Assembly: GCA_030692565.1 (NCBI GenBank)
Contig: JAUYAO010000024.1
Span: 1 to 42,329 of the forward strand
Length of the DNA: 42,329 bases
DNA from: Nitrospira sp.
GTDB lineage: Bacteria > Nitrospirota > Nitrospiria > Nitrospirales > Nitrospiraceae
Direction of reading: 5' to 3'
The translations under genes and the position numbers were made by a program. The notes beneath the pieces were generated by a model. That model was not told where the DNA came from and ran no database searches. It saw only the letters and a list, made by a program, of their open reading frames with translations. Every line of letters begins with the position of its first letter. Position 1 is the stretch's first letter. Positions 1 to 8,648 of this stretch are shown piece after piece.

Positions 1-82
1 CGCCCTCGCGCACGCGCTCAACGGCCATCTTTCTGATGGTCTCCAAGGTGCTGTGGTCCAGTGTTCGTCCGTCTCGCGTCAT
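1..82 (-). mobile_element. IS630-family transposase, N-terminal fragment at window edge
   Basis: Reading leftwards from an ATG at 82-80, the frame stays open to the edge and encodes about 27 residues beginning MTRDGRTLDHSTLETIRKMA. This Arg/Asp-rich opening followed by a helix is typical of the helix-turn-helix start of IS630-type transposases (recognition from memory, not searched). The rest of the gene lies outside the window, so neither completeness nor terminal repeats can be judged. Confidence 0.6.
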
Positions 83-495
83 AGCGGAACGGAGTATGCC
101 ACAATCAGCATGTGTTGTCTATATTACTGACCGCTGAGTAAGATGCTGGAACAAGTCTGGTTTGGGGAGGGCGACTGACACTCCAGAATGTAAGCAAGCT
201 TCCCGCCTACACCGAAGTCCAGCGCTGCTGTAAACATCATTGAGCGAGTACTGGGTCCCTCATCAGTTAGTCATTCATTGGGCATGTCCACCGAGATCCC
301 TTCCCAATCCCCCCATCTTTCACCTTGATCCCTTTCAGCCACCTGTATAGACTAGCCAAGTTTTTCGGCTAGTTAGCACCATAGCGGCACCTGCACCACC
401 CTGCGGACTTCTTCTCGAAGTGTCCTTCGGATGGGTTGAAGCCACGGGGAATTGAGCGACATTCAATGGTCGTTTAACCACTAGGAGGGTATCCC
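83..495. other. 413-bp intergenic region before hppA
   Basis: No credible coding frame lies between the transposase fragment and hppA. Visible structures are a 7-bp inverted repeat at 351-373 and a smaller bulged hairpin around 408-426 (GGACTTC paired with GAAGTGTCC). It probably holds the IS end, the hppA promoter and its leader. I do not recognise a riboswitch class here. Confidence 0.5.
351..373. promoter_or_regulatory. Perfect 7-bp inverted repeat upstream of hppA
   Basis: ACTAGCC (351-357) and GGCTAGT (367-373) flank a 9-nt loop containing five T residues. It lies 122 nt before the hppA start. It may be an operator or a leader hairpin; nothing in the sequence decides which. Confidence 0.35.
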
Positions 496-2550
496 GTGAG
501 CGACTCAGCCATCGTTACTTTTGCATTGATCGCAGCCGTCACTGGTATTGCCTACGGTCTCTATCTGGCGATGTGGGTGTTCAAACTCGACGCCGGTAAT
601 CCCAAAATGCAGGAAATTGCGAAGGCGATTCAAGAAGGCGCGAGTGCCTATCTGAATCGACAATATCGAACCGTCGGCGTCGTTGCCGCCGTGCTCTTCG
701 TTATGTTGTGGGGAGCGGGGGCGTTCTCCGATAAATTCGGCTTGCTGACTGCGGTCGGATTTTTGATCGGTGCCGGCGCGTCCTCGCTAGCCGGCTATGT
801 GGGGATGATTATCGCGGTGCGGGCCAACGTGCGGACGGCGCAGGCGGCCCATAAAGGAATGAATGCGGCGCTGACGGTCGCATTCCGTGGTGGCGCAGTG
901 ACCGGGCTGTTGCTGATCGGGTTAGGTCTACTGGCCATTACTCTTTTCTACACGGTGGCCTCGCAGATTTCAGGACAGGAGAAGGCGATTCATGCCTTGC
1001 TGAGTCTGGGATTCGGCGGCAGCCTGATTTCAGTCTTTGCGCGAGTCGGTGGCGGTATTTATACCAAAGCGGCGGACGTGGGCGCGGATCTCGTCGGGAA
1101 AGTCGAGGCCGGTATTCCGGAAGACGATCCCCGCAATCCGGCGGTCATCGCAGACAACGTGGGTGACAACGTCGGCGATTGCGCGGGTATGGCCGCGGAC
1201 CTGTTCGAGACCTATGCGGTGACGACGGTAGCGGCGATGGTCTTGGCCTTCACCTTATTCAATGGAAACAGCGCGCCGATTCTTTATCCGCTCGCCCTCG
1301 GCGGCGTCACGATCTTTGCGACGATCATCGGGATTCTCTTCGTCAAAGTAAGCCCCGGTGGCGAGATTATGCCGGCGCTCTACAAGGGTCTATTTGTGGC
1401 GGGCGGCATTGCCGCGGTCGCATTTTACCCCGTGACGAATACGATCATGGCCGGCGTGGGTGGCGTGAGTGGGATGAGTTACTACATGGCGGCGTTGATC
1501 GGCTTGGCGGTGACTCTCGCCCTCGTCTTTATCACCGATTACTACACCTCAAAGAGTTATGCGCCGGTGAAGGCCATTGCCAAGGCCAGTGAAACAGGCC
1601 ATGCGACGAACATCATCGCCGGACTGGCGGTGGGGATGGAGGCGACGGCCTGGCCGGTCGTGGTGATCGGAGCGGCGATTCTGACGAGCTATTCGATTTG
1701 CGGCGGCGCGGCCTCGGGAGGTTTGTACGGCGTGGCCGTGGCGGCAGTGTCGATGTTGTCGATGGCCGGGATCGTGGTGGCGATCGATGCCTTTGGTCCG
1801 ATCACAGATAACGCGGGCGGGATTGCGGAGATGGCTCACCTCGGCAAAGAGGTGCGGGACATCACCGATCCATTGGATGCGGTCGGGAATACGACTAAAG
1901 CGGTCACGAAGGGTTACGCGATCGGTTCGGCCGGTCTTGCGGCGGTGGTGTTGTTTGCCGAATACGCGCGTGAGGTCGCAAAAGGGGCGGGAGCGAGCAC
2001 GTTTGACCTTTCCAATCCCTCTGTCCTGGTGGGATTGTTCCTGGGTGGGATGCTGCCGTTTATTTTTGGCGCCCTCTGTATGAAAGCGGTGGGAGAGGCG
2101 GCCGGTCTCGTGGTGGAAGAAGTGCGCAGGCAGTTCCGGACCATCAAGGGCATCATGGAGGGAACCGGCAAGCCGGAATATGGCACCTGCGTGGATATCG
2201 TGACGCAGGCGGCGATCAAGAAGATGATGGTACCGGGGTTGATCCCGGTGATCTCTCCGATTCTGGTTGGTGTGATCCTAGGCCCGCAGGCCTTGGGCGG
2301 CATGCTGGTCGGTAGCATCGTGACCGGTTTGTTCGTGGCGATCTCGATGACGAGCGGCGGTGGTGCCTGGGACAATGCCAAGAAGTACATTGAAGAGCAG
2401 GGCCTGAAGGGCAGCGATACTCACAAAGCTGCTGTGACCGGCGATACGGTCGGAGATCCCTATAAGGACACGGCCGGTCCGGCGATCAATCCGATGATCA
2501 AAGTCATCAACATCGTGGCGTTGCTCATTGTGTCGCTGATTGTGAAATAG
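496..2550 (+). CDS. hppA: K+-independent membrane-bound proton-translocating pyrophosphatase
   Basis: This integral membrane pump couples PPi hydrolysis to ion export across the cytoplasmic membrane. The 684-residue product has the family's usual length and about 16 hydrophobic segments. The substrate-binding motif [11 protein letters not shown] starts at residue 194 (K202, E204), followed by the Asp-rich stretch with NVGDNVGD. The C-terminal signature with [12 protein letters not shown] and [13 protein letters not shown] is intact. Lys468 in GNTTKA replaces the Ala of K+-dependent enzymes, which points to the K+-independent, H+-pumping class. The start is GTG with a strong AGGAGGG site at 483-489. 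The gene stands alone, followed by a repeat region. In a slow-growing chemolithotroph it would recover energy from biosynthetic PPi. Confidence 0.97.
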   Translation: MSDSAIVTFALIAAVTGIAYGLYLAMWVFKLDAGNPKMQEIAKAIQEGASAYLNRQYRTVGVVAAVLFVMLWGAGAFSDKFGLLTAVGFLIGAGASSLAGYVGMIIAVRANVRTAQAAHKGMNAALTVAFRGGAVTGLLLIGLGLLAITLFYTVASQISGQEKAIHALLSLGFGGSLISVFARVGGGIYTKAADVGADLVGKVEAGIPEDDPRNPAVIADNVGDNVGDCAGMAADLFETYAVTTVAAMVLAFTLFNGNSAPILYPLALGGVTIFATIIGILFVKVSPGGEIMPALYKGLFVAGGIAAVAFYPVTNTIMAGVGGVSGMSYYMAALIGLAVTLALVFITDYYTSKSYAPVKAIAKASETGHATNIIAGLAVGMEATAWPVVVIGAAILTSYSICGGAASGGLYGVAVAAVSMLSMAGIVVAIDAFGPITDNAGGIAEMAHLGKEVRDITDPLDAVGNTTKAVTKGYAIGSAGLAAVVLFAEYAREVAKGAGASTFDLSNPSVLVGLFLGGMLPFIFGALCMKAVGEAAGLVVEEVRRQFRTIKGIMEGTGKPEYGTCVDIVTQAAIKKMMVPGLIPVISPILVGVILGPQALGGMLVGSIVTGLFVAISMTSGGGAWDNAKKYIEEQGLKGSDTHKAAVTGDTVGDPYKDTAGPAINPMIKVINIVALLIVSLIVK

Positions 2551-2657
2551 CGAGACGGGCAGGACAGGCGAGACTCGATTTGATACCCCAGCCACCGAGT
2601 CTCGCGTTTCTCGCCTGTCACGCTTGTCGCGCACGTCTTGCTTGTCACGCTTGTGCG
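2551..2657. repeat. Degenerate ~9-bp tandem repeat with nested inverted repeats after hppA
   Basis: Read on the minus strand, the tract is a run of loosely repeated units resembling GACAAGCGT. Two perfect 10-bp inverted repeats overlap in it: GCGAGACTCG (2568-2577) with CGAGTCTCGC (2596-2605), and GACAGGCGAG (2563-2572) with CTCGCCTGTC (2610-2619). These pairings are mutually exclusive. It starts directly at the hppA stop, so it may terminate that transcript. It resembles low-complexity intergenic repeats that I associate with Nitrospira genomes (inference). Confidence 0.6.
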
Positions 2658-2758
2658 TTCGGCTTGACGGCTGAAATAACCCTAGGGTAAGGTGATCGCA
2701 AGGGATCACGCGATGCGCTGGTCCACGAGAGTTTCCCTGAACTACGGGAGGTGCTCGG

Positions 2759-2956
2759 ATGGAAAAACAGGAGCGCAAGCAGGAGCCGAAACGCGAGCCT
2801 CAGTCGAAAGACGAGGTCAAGGCGAATCCGAAGGTCGTTGAGGCCGGGAAGAAGCTCACGGAAGATATCGACAAGCTCGTCGATGAGATCGACGAGGTTC
2901 TCGAAAAGAACGCTGAAGAGTTTGTCAAGAACTACGTGCAAAAGGGGGGGGAATAG
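2759..2956 (+). CDS. pup: Prokaryotic ubiquitin-like protein Pup, C-terminal Glu form
   Basis: The 65-residue, highly charged, probably disordered protein has the Pup layout: an Lys/Glu-rich N-terminal half, a helical region with VDEIDEVLEKNAEEFVKNYV, and the terminal QKGGE. Pup is ligated by PafA through its C-terminal Glu to Lys residues of target proteins and recruits them to the proteasome. Many actinobacterial Pups end in Gln and need Dop for deamidation; this one already ends in Glu. The start has GGGAGG seven bases upstream. No proteasome, ARC/Mpa, dop or pafA gene lies nearby, so the partners must be elsewhere. The terminal codons are read from a run of eight G (2944-2951). Confidence 0.92.
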   Translation: MEKQERKQEPKREPQSKDEVKANPKVVEAGKKLTEDIDKLVDEIDEVLEKNAEEFVKNYVQKGGE

Positions 2957-2990
2957 CGAACGACCGGTTCGCGTTCCCCTTCTTCATTTT
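2956..2990 (+). terminator. Probable terminator after pup
   Basis: GCGAAC (2956-2961) pairs with GTTCGC (2967-2972) around a 5-nt loop, starting at the last base of the pup stop codon. A pyrimidine-rich tract with several T runs follows. The stem is short, so confidence is moderate. Confidence 0.5.
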
Positions 2991-3157
2991 CCTCACTCCG
3001 CTGGCCTTATTGTCCTCTCCGTCCGGTACATGATCTGCCTCCGGCCTTCTCTGTGTCGACCGTTTTCGCATGGTTTGACAAAGGGATGGTGAGCATTTAC
3101 CATCCGCGGTATCCGACCCGTTGACCCTATTCGCCTGTAGCCCGTACCGAGGCATGG

Positions 3158-4855
3158 ATGACGTCTAAGCTTTGGGTGTTTCGTGATATCGATCCCGGCC
3201 GGCGGGCGACATTGGCCCGGGCCTTGTCGATCTCGCCTGCGACGGCAGGCCTACTGTTAGCGCGCGGCGTCACCACGCCTGATGAAGCCACCGCCTGGAT
3301 GACCCCGCTCCGTGCGCACGATCCCTTTTTGATCCCCGACATCGAAGCGGCCATCGATCGATTGCACTATGCCGTGCAGCATAGTGAGCGGGTCTGTTTC
3401 TATGGCGACTACGATGTGGATGGTATGTCGGCTACGAGTATTTATTATTCGTTCTTCCGCGGGCTCGGCGCCAACGCACAAGCCTATGTGCCGCATCGGG
3501 TTCGGGAGGGATACGGGCTGAATGAAGGGGCGGTGCGGGCGCTGGCCGCGGAGGGGGTGAAGCTGCTGGTCACCTCGGATTGCGGGACCACCTCACACCA
3601 TGAAATAGCCGTCGCCAATCAGTTGGGGATGGATGTCATTGTGACCGACCACCATCAGACGGATGAGCAAATGCCGCCGGCGCTGGCGGTCATGAATCCC
3701 CATCGGCGGGAGGCGCGCTATCCGTTCCGCGGGCTCTGCTCCGGTGGATTAGCCTATAAGGTGGCCGATGCCTACCGGCAGCGCTACGGTCAGGGAACGG
3801 TGGCGCTCGACTCGCTGCTGGATCTGGTGGCCTTGTCGACGATCGCCGATGTCGTGCCGTTGCAGGATGAGAATCGGGGATTTGTTCAGGAAGGCTTGCG
3901 GCAATTGTCGCGTGGGACGCGCTGCGGGATTCGCGCGTTGAAGCAGGTCGCCGGAGTCACTCGCGAGTGCACTTCGGAGACGGTGGGATTCAAGCTCGGG
4001 CCCAGGCTGAATGCGGCAGGGCGCTTGGATCATGCGATCAAAGGTGTACAGTTGCTGACCACCGAGTCCGAATCGGAGGCGATGCAACTCGCACAGGAGC
4101 TTGAACAACTCAATCGGCGCCGGCAGGATCTTGAAGCTGAGATCATGCGGGAGGCCGTCGCGATGCTTGAGGGTGGCGAGGTGCCGGCGGCGATTGTCCT
4201 GGCGTCCCGCGGTTGGCATCTCGGTGTGGTGGGGATTGTGGCCGCGCGGTTGATGGAGCGCTATCATCGCCCGGCGATTGTGATGGCCATCAATGAGCAG
4301 GGGATCGGCAAAGGATCGGCCAGGACCATCCCAGGATTTGATCTCTATCAAGCCTTGGCCTCGTGCAAGGATCTGCTCGTGGCTTTCGGCGGGCACCCCA
4401 GCGCAGCGGGGATGACGATTCACGAATCTCGATTGCCGGAATTCCAAGCACGGTTCGCGGCGGTGGCTGGAGCCTGGTCCTCGACGGGAAATGTGGTCCC
4501 TACGCTGCACCTCGACTCTGAAGTGTCGCTAACGGAAGTCAATATGCGCCTCATCCAGGAAATCGGATCGCTGCATCCATTCGGGGCGGGGAATCCTGAA
4601 CCGATGTTTGCCGTGAAGGGATTGGCGATCATGGAGGCGCGCGTCGTCGGCGAGAAACATTTGAAAATGACGGTCCGGCAGGGGCGGTCGCTGCCGTTCG
4701 ACAGTATCGGGTTTGGCATGAAGTCATTGTCGGAACAGGGCCTGACGCTCAACCAGCCGGTGGATCTGGCTTTTACGCCAGAGATCAATCACTGGAACGG
4801 GCACGACCGCATTCAATTGCGCATCCGGGATATGCGCGCGACGGCGAGGGAGTAA
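3158..4855 (+). CDS. recJ: Single-stranded-DNA-specific exonuclease RecJ
   Basis: RecJ is a DHH-superfamily 5'-3' ssDNA exonuclease of recombination and mismatch repair. The 565-residue product has the family's usual length. The DHH domain shows the metal-binding DYDVDG motif (D84, D86, D88), the TSDCG motif and DHH at residues 164-166. Later come STIADVVPL, RLNAAGRLDHA, and the DHHA1 region with GWHLGVVGIVAARL and FGGHPSAAGMT. A C-terminal OB-like region ends the protein. The start ATG at 3158 has a weak GAGG upstream; an ATG at 3154 is out of frame. The rel gene follows after 7 bp, suggesting cotranscription. Confidence 0.95.
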   Translation: MTSKLWVFRDIDPGRRATLARALSISPATAGLLLARGVTTPDEATAWMTPLRAHDPFLIPDIEAAIDRLHYAVQHSERVCFYGDYDVDGMSATSIYYSFFRGLGANAQAYVPHRVREGYGLNEGAVRALAAEGVKLLVTSDCGTTSHHEIAVANQLGMDVIVTDHHQTDEQMPPALAVMNPHRREARYPFRGLCSGGLAYKVADAYRQRYGQGTVALDSLLDLVALSTIADVVPLQDENRGFVQEGLRQLSRGTRCGIRALKQVAGVTRECTSETVGFKLGPRLNAAGRLDHAIKGVQLLTTESESEAMQLAQELEQLNRRRQDLEAEIMREAVAMLEGGEVPAAIVLASRGWHLGVVGIVAARLMERYHRPAIVMAINEQGIGKGSARTIPGFDLYQALASCKDLLVAFGGHPSAAGMTIHESRLPEFQARFAAVAGAWSSTGNVVPTLHLDSEVSLTEVNMRLIQEIGSLHPFGAGNPEPMFAVKGLAIMEARVVGEKHLKMTVRQGRSLPFDSIGFGMKSLSEQGLTLNQPVDLAFTPEINHWNGHDRIQLRIRDMRATARE

Positions 4856-4862
4856 CGCGTCG

Positions 4863-7028
4863 ATGGTCTACGAAACCGTCACCGATATCGATCAGCTCCT
4901 CGACCGTGTGCGGAGCTATCAGCCGGAGGCCGACCTCAGTCTGGTGCGCAAGGCCTATGACTTTTCCGCCAAAGCGCATGAGGGTCAAACGCGCCGTTCC
5001 GGCGAGCCCTACGTGCAGCATCCGGTCGCCGTCGCCGGCGTGCTGACGCTGCTTAAGACCGATGTGGCGGCGGTGGTGGCGGGACTGCTGCACGACACCT
5101 TAGAAGACACGGTAGCGACGCCGGCCGAGCTGGAGCGCGAGTTCGGGAAAGAAGTGGTCCATCTGGTCGACGGAGTGACCAAGATCGGCAAGATCACGTT
5201 CCGGAGCTATGAAGAGAAGCAGGCGGAGAATTTTCGCAAGATGGTCCTGTCGATGGCGGACGATATCCGCGTCGTCATCATCAAGCTGGCGGATCGCCTC
5301 CACAATATGCGGACGCTCGAACATTTGAGCGAGGCCAAACGCCTGGAGATTGCCCAGGAGACCCTGGAGATTTATGCCCCGCTCGCGAACCGGATCGGGA
5401 TCGGGTGGGTGAAAAACGAACTGGAAGACTTGTGTCTCAAGCACCTCAAGCCTGATGTGTACGAAATGCTGCGGGTGCGCGTCGCGAAGCGCGATGAAGA
5501 CCGGGAACAGTACATTCAGGAAGTGCGCGATCTGGTCGAAAAGGCGCTGACCGACGTCGGGTTGCAGGGGACGGTGTACGGGCGCCCGAAGCATCTGTAC
5601 GGCATCTATCAGAAGATGAATAAGCAGGATATTTCCTTTGAGGAAGTCTACGACCTCACGGCCTTGCGGATCATCACCGATACGAAGATGAACTGTTACG
5701 CCTTGCTCGGGGTGATCCATTCGCTCTGGCGCCCGCTGCCAGGCCGGTTCAAGGACTATATCGCGATTCCCAAATCCAACCTCTATCAATCCCTGCACAC
5801 GACGGTGGTCGGGCCGAAAGGCGAGCACGTCGAGTTCCAGATTCGAACCGACGAAATGCATCGCGTGGCTGAATACGGGATCGCGGCGCATTGGAAATAC
5901 AAAGAACAGGACAAAGTTGCCGAGAAGGATAGCAAGGCGTTCGGCTGGCTGCGCCAGTTTGTCGAGTGGCACACCGATTTGCCGGACAACCGTCAGTTCA
6001 TGGATTCCGTCAAGCTCGAGTTGTTTCACGACGTGGTCTACGTGTTTACGCCCAAGGGGATCGTGAAGGAACTGCCCAAGGGATCCACGCCGGTCGACTT
6101 CGCTTATGCCATTCATACGGAAGTCGGCGATCATTGTGTCGGGGCCAAGGTCAACGGCAAGATTGTGCCTTTAAAGCATCAAGTGACGAGCGGGGATACG
6201 GTTGAAATCCTCACGTCGCCGAACCAGACGCCGCATAAAGACTGGCTCAAGTTCGTCCGGACCTCGCGCGCCAAGACAAAAATCAAACATTGGGTCAAAG
6301 CCGAAGAACAAACGCGCAGCATCGACATCGGGCGGCGTCTCTTGGAGTCGGAGTTGCGGCGCCACTCGTTTGCGCCGGCGCAGATGCTGCGGTCGGAGCA
6401 ACTATTGGAGGTGGCGCGGCAGCTCGGGCATGACACGCTCGACGAACTGATGGCGGCGGTGGGATTCGGCCATCTTGCGACGGCAGAGGTGATTGCGAAG
6501 CTGGTGACGCCGTCGCCGGGAGCTGCAGTGCCGGTTTCGACACCGAAGACCCCGGTCGGCAAATCCGACGACAAAGGCGTACGCGTCAAAGGCGCGCGCG
6601 ATCTTTTGATGCAGCTCTCCCGTTGCTGTAATCCGGTGCCGGGGGATCGGATTCTCGGGTACATCACGCGCGGCCGAGGGCTGACGATCCATTCCGTCGA
6701 TTGCCCCAATCTGGAAGCGCTGGATTACGATCGGGAACGGCTGGTCGAGGTGGAATGGGATACGGCGACGCCGGGGTCGCACCCGGTGAAAGTGTCGGTG
6801 ATGGCGGTCGACAAGACCGGGGTGTTGGCGAATGTATCATCCGCAATTGCGGAATGTCAGGCGAACATCAGCCGGGCGGAAATCGCGACGCGTGAAGACC
6901 GGAAGGCGGTGTTGGATTTTGTCGTCGAAGTCAATGACACGAAGCACATCAATCAGGTGCTGAAGGCGATTGAACGGGTCGACGGGGTGATCTCGGCGCG
7001 GCGTATTCGGGCGTGGCAGGGAAAATAG
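4863..7028 (+). CDS. rel: Bifunctional (p)ppGpp synthetase/hydrolase
   Basis: This enzyme makes and degrades the stringent-response alarmone. Domains in order: HD hydrolase with HDTLED at 77-82 and a later KLADRLHNMRT; synthetase with YGRPKHLYGIY and the RFKD motif at 295-298; TGS near 385-450 (VYVFTPKG); a region with conserved CCNPVPGD; and a C-terminal ACT domain. The RXKD form of the synthetase motif, together with the intact HD motif, marks a bifunctional Rel/SpoT rather than a synthesis-only RelA, which carries EXDD. The length of 721 is normal. It lies 7 bp after recJ and is probably in one transcript with it. No second long RSH gene is seen in the window. Confidence 0.95.
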   Translation: MVYETVTDIDQLLDRVRSYQPEADLSLVRKAYDFSAKAHEGQTRRSGEPYVQHPVAVAGVLTLLKTDVAAVVAGLLHDTLEDTVATPAELEREFGKEVVHLVDGVTKIGKITFRSYEEKQAENFRKMVLSMADDIRVVIIKLADRLHNMRTLEHLSEAKRLEIAQETLEIYAPLANRIGIGWVKNELEDLCLKHLKPDVYEMLRVRVAKRDEDREQYIQEVRDLVEKALTDVGLQGTVYGRPKHLYGIYQKMNKQDISFEEVYDLTALRIITDTKMNCYALLGVIHSLWRPLPGRFKDYIAIPKSNLYQSLHTTVVGPKGEHVEFQIRTDEMHRVAEYGIAAHWKYKEQDKVAEKDSKAFGWLRQFVEWHTDLPDNRQFMDSVKLELFHDVVYVFTPKGIVKELPKGSTPVDFAYAIHTEVGDHCVGAKVNGKIVPLKHQVTSGDTVEILTSPNQTPHKDWLKFVRTSRAKTKIKHWVKAEEQTRSIDIGRRLLESELRRHSFAPAQMLRSEQLLEVARQLGHDTLDELMAAVGFGHLATAEVIAKLVTPSPGAAVPVSTPKTPVGKSDDKGVRVKGARDLLMQLSRCCNPVPGDRILGYITRGRGLTIHSVDCPNLEALDYDRERLVEVEWDTATPGSHPVKVSVMAVDKTGVLANVSSAIAECQANISRAEIATREDRKAVLDFVVEVNDTKHINQVLKAIERVDGVISARRIRAWQGK

Positions 7029-7049
7029 CGGCCGGCTGGTCCGCAGGTC

Positions 7050-7523
7050 TTACGGATTCGCAAACTGCAGTTTTGTGCCCTTCTCGATCTTCAATGCATC
7101 CACGGTTCCGGCGGCAATCTCCAGTACATACATCGCCCCGTCGTTCGGGCGGTACTGGGGGCAGGAATCATCCGTTCTCGTGCAAATCGGCACGTTCCGC
7201 TCGATGTGGATGACGCGTTTTTTATCATCCATCCAAATCAGATCAAGCGCGATCAGGGTGTTCTTCATCCAGAAGGTCCATTCCTGGGCCTGGTCGAAGA
7301 AGAACATCATGCCATGGTCCTTCTTGAGATGATCGCGGTACATCAATCCGGCGGCGCGCTTCAGGGGGGTGTCGGCGATTTCGGCTTGCACGACGGTCCC
7401 TGAAGGGGTTTTCACAGGGATCAGCCGCGCAGCGGGACTGCCGGCCGGCGGCGTGGCGTCTCCGTTGAATGGACCGGCCAGGCTGAGCACCACGAACGCA
7501 ATCAGGATCACGCGAATGAACAT
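7050..7523 (-). CDS. Exported DUF192 protein
   Basis: The product (157 residues from the chosen ATG) begins MFIRVILIAFVVLSLAG, a signal peptide, followed by a DUF192 domain. Family hallmarks are GLMYRDHL, GMMFFF, WTFWMKNTLIALDLIW and a closing region with PNDGAMYVLEI. DUF192 proteins are small periplasmic or extracytoplasmic beta-rich proteins without a settled biochemical role. The frame is open further upstream to 7784, but those residues overlap the neighbouring plus-strand gene and lack a signal peptide, so I place the start at 7523. No clear ribosome-binding site supports it. The gene converges with rel, 21 bp apart. Confidence 0.85.
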   Translation of the reverse strand: MFIRVILIAFVVLSLAGPFNGDATPPAGSPAARLIPVKTPSGTVVQAEIADTPLKRAAGLMYRDHLKKDHGMMFFFDQAQEWTFWMKNTLIALDLIWMDDKKRVIHIERNVPICTRTDDSCPQYRPNDGAMYVLEIAAGTVDALKIEKGTKLQFANP

Positions 7524-7673
7524 GGGGGCATGGTACTGGCCGGCATGGTGGCAGTCAAGGTATGGCTGTCGCATGATGGCGTGGAACAATATAGGAAACG
7601 CGGGCGGGGTTGGCCGTCTTGCAATCCCGAGGAGACCTGTGCCATCCTCGGCCATCTCAGCCTGGAGGCCCGC

Positions 7674-7859
7674 ATGAAGGAAGTTCGCAAGGTTCATTAC
7701 GTCAAAGGGGTGTTTGTGTGTCCGAGCTGCCGCCAGTCGTACGTCCAGGAAAAATGGATTGAAGCCTGGCGCGTGCGCTGTCATCGTTGCGAGTATCGCG
7801 GAGCCCTCACGGATGTCTCCGTCGAAGAGCGGATGGAAGAGGAAACGTTTCGTCGGTGA
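7674..7859 (+). CDS. Small zinc-ribbon protein
   Basis: A 61-residue protein with two CxxC pairs, CPSCRQSY and CHRCEYRG, spaced about 20 residues apart, consistent with one structural zinc site. The family is unrecognised; the fold suggests nucleic-acid or protein binding. The start ATG at 7674 has GGAGG at 7664-7668. Its stop overlaps the GTG start proposed for the downstream flavodoxin by 3-4 bp, suggesting translational coupling. Confidence 0.75.
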   Translation: MKEVRKVHYVKGVFVCPSCRQSYVQEKWIEAWRVRCHRCEYRGALTDVSVEERMEEETFRR

Positions 7860-8542
7860 TCCGGTTTCTGTTCCTTGCTGGTCATAGGGATTGCTGCGAA
7901 TCGATAGGTCCGGTGCCTACCGCTCTTTCAATACGTTGCTTGCCAGGTCCTCTGGCCGTCTGTCTTCTTATTTTCATCGCCATTATCGGGGTAAGTCCGG
8001 CCTCTGCGGATGAGCCCTCCCTCGTTCCTGTCAAAGTTCTGGTCGCGTACCATTCGCTTTCAGGGAACACTGAACGGATGGCTGAAGCTGTGGTCGAAGG
8101 CGCGAAAAACCTTCCCGGGACCGTGGTTGTGATGAAGCGAGTCGGGCAGGTCACGGCGGATGATTTGTTTTCATCGGATGCGGTTATCGTCGGCTCGCCG
8201 GTCTACTGGTCCAATATGTCGGGCGAGGTGAAGACCTTCTTCGATAATTGGCAGTTTAAGTTCGGGGTCTTTCCGGACTTCAAGATGAAAAATAAGGTCG
8301 GGGCGGCCTTCGCCACGGGTGGGCAGATCTCGAGCGGCAAAGAAGTGACGATGCTGACTATTCTGGCGGCGATGCTCGGGAATCAAATGATCGTGGTCAG
8401 TGGCGGCGGGGCCTTCGGCGCCTCTGCCACCACGGAAGGCGATAGTCCGGGTATCGACAACAAGGAGTTGGCCGACGCCAAAGCGTTGGGCCGGCGTGTC
8501 GCCGAAGTCGCCACGAGATTTAAGGCCGGTTCTGCCAAGTAA
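7856..8542 (+). CDS. Exported flavodoxin-like (WrbA/NAD(P)H:quinone oxidoreductase-type) protein
   Basis: The C-terminal about 175 residues are a flavodoxin fold of the WrbA type. They show the FMN phosphate loop SLSGNTERMAEAV, the SPVYWSNMSGEVKTFFDNW loop and the later FATGGQ and GGGAFGASA segments. Before it lies a hydrophobic stretch ending in SPASA, followed by DEPS, which looks like a signal peptide and cleavage site. I chose GTG at 7856 because it overlaps the upstream stop; GTG at 7913 (with AGG a few bases before) gives a tidier signal peptide and is a real alternative. WrbA proteins normally act in the cytoplasm, so the leader is unusual. It could reduce quinones at the outer face of the membrane (inference). 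Confidence 0.82.
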   Translation: MIRFLFLAGHRDCCESIGPVPTALSIRCLPGPLAVCLLIFIAIIGVSPASADEPSLVPVKVLVAYHSLSGNTERMAEAVVEGAKNLPGTVVVMKRVGQVTADDLFSSDAVIVGSPVYWSNMSGEVKTFFDNWQFKFGVFPDFKMKNKVGAAFATGGQISSGKEVTMLTILAAMLGNQMIVVSGGGAFGASATTEGDSPGIDNKELADAKALGRRVAEVATRFKAGSAK

Positions 8543-8648
8543 GCTCTTCCGTGTGGTCTCCACGACGAGTTGCGAACAGCCGGTTCGCACGATGGAACTA
8601 TCTCCCTACCTTGCCGCTGTTCCTCTCTCACGCTTATAGTGATGCGAT

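Noticed and set aside
83-495. Riboswitch or structured RNA before hppA
   Set aside because: Only short hairpins are visible and no conserved core of a known class could be matched by eye.
5100-6134. A 344-codon open frame on the minus strand opposite rel
   Set aside because: It lies wholly within the rel coding sequence, lacks motifs and has shadow-like composition.
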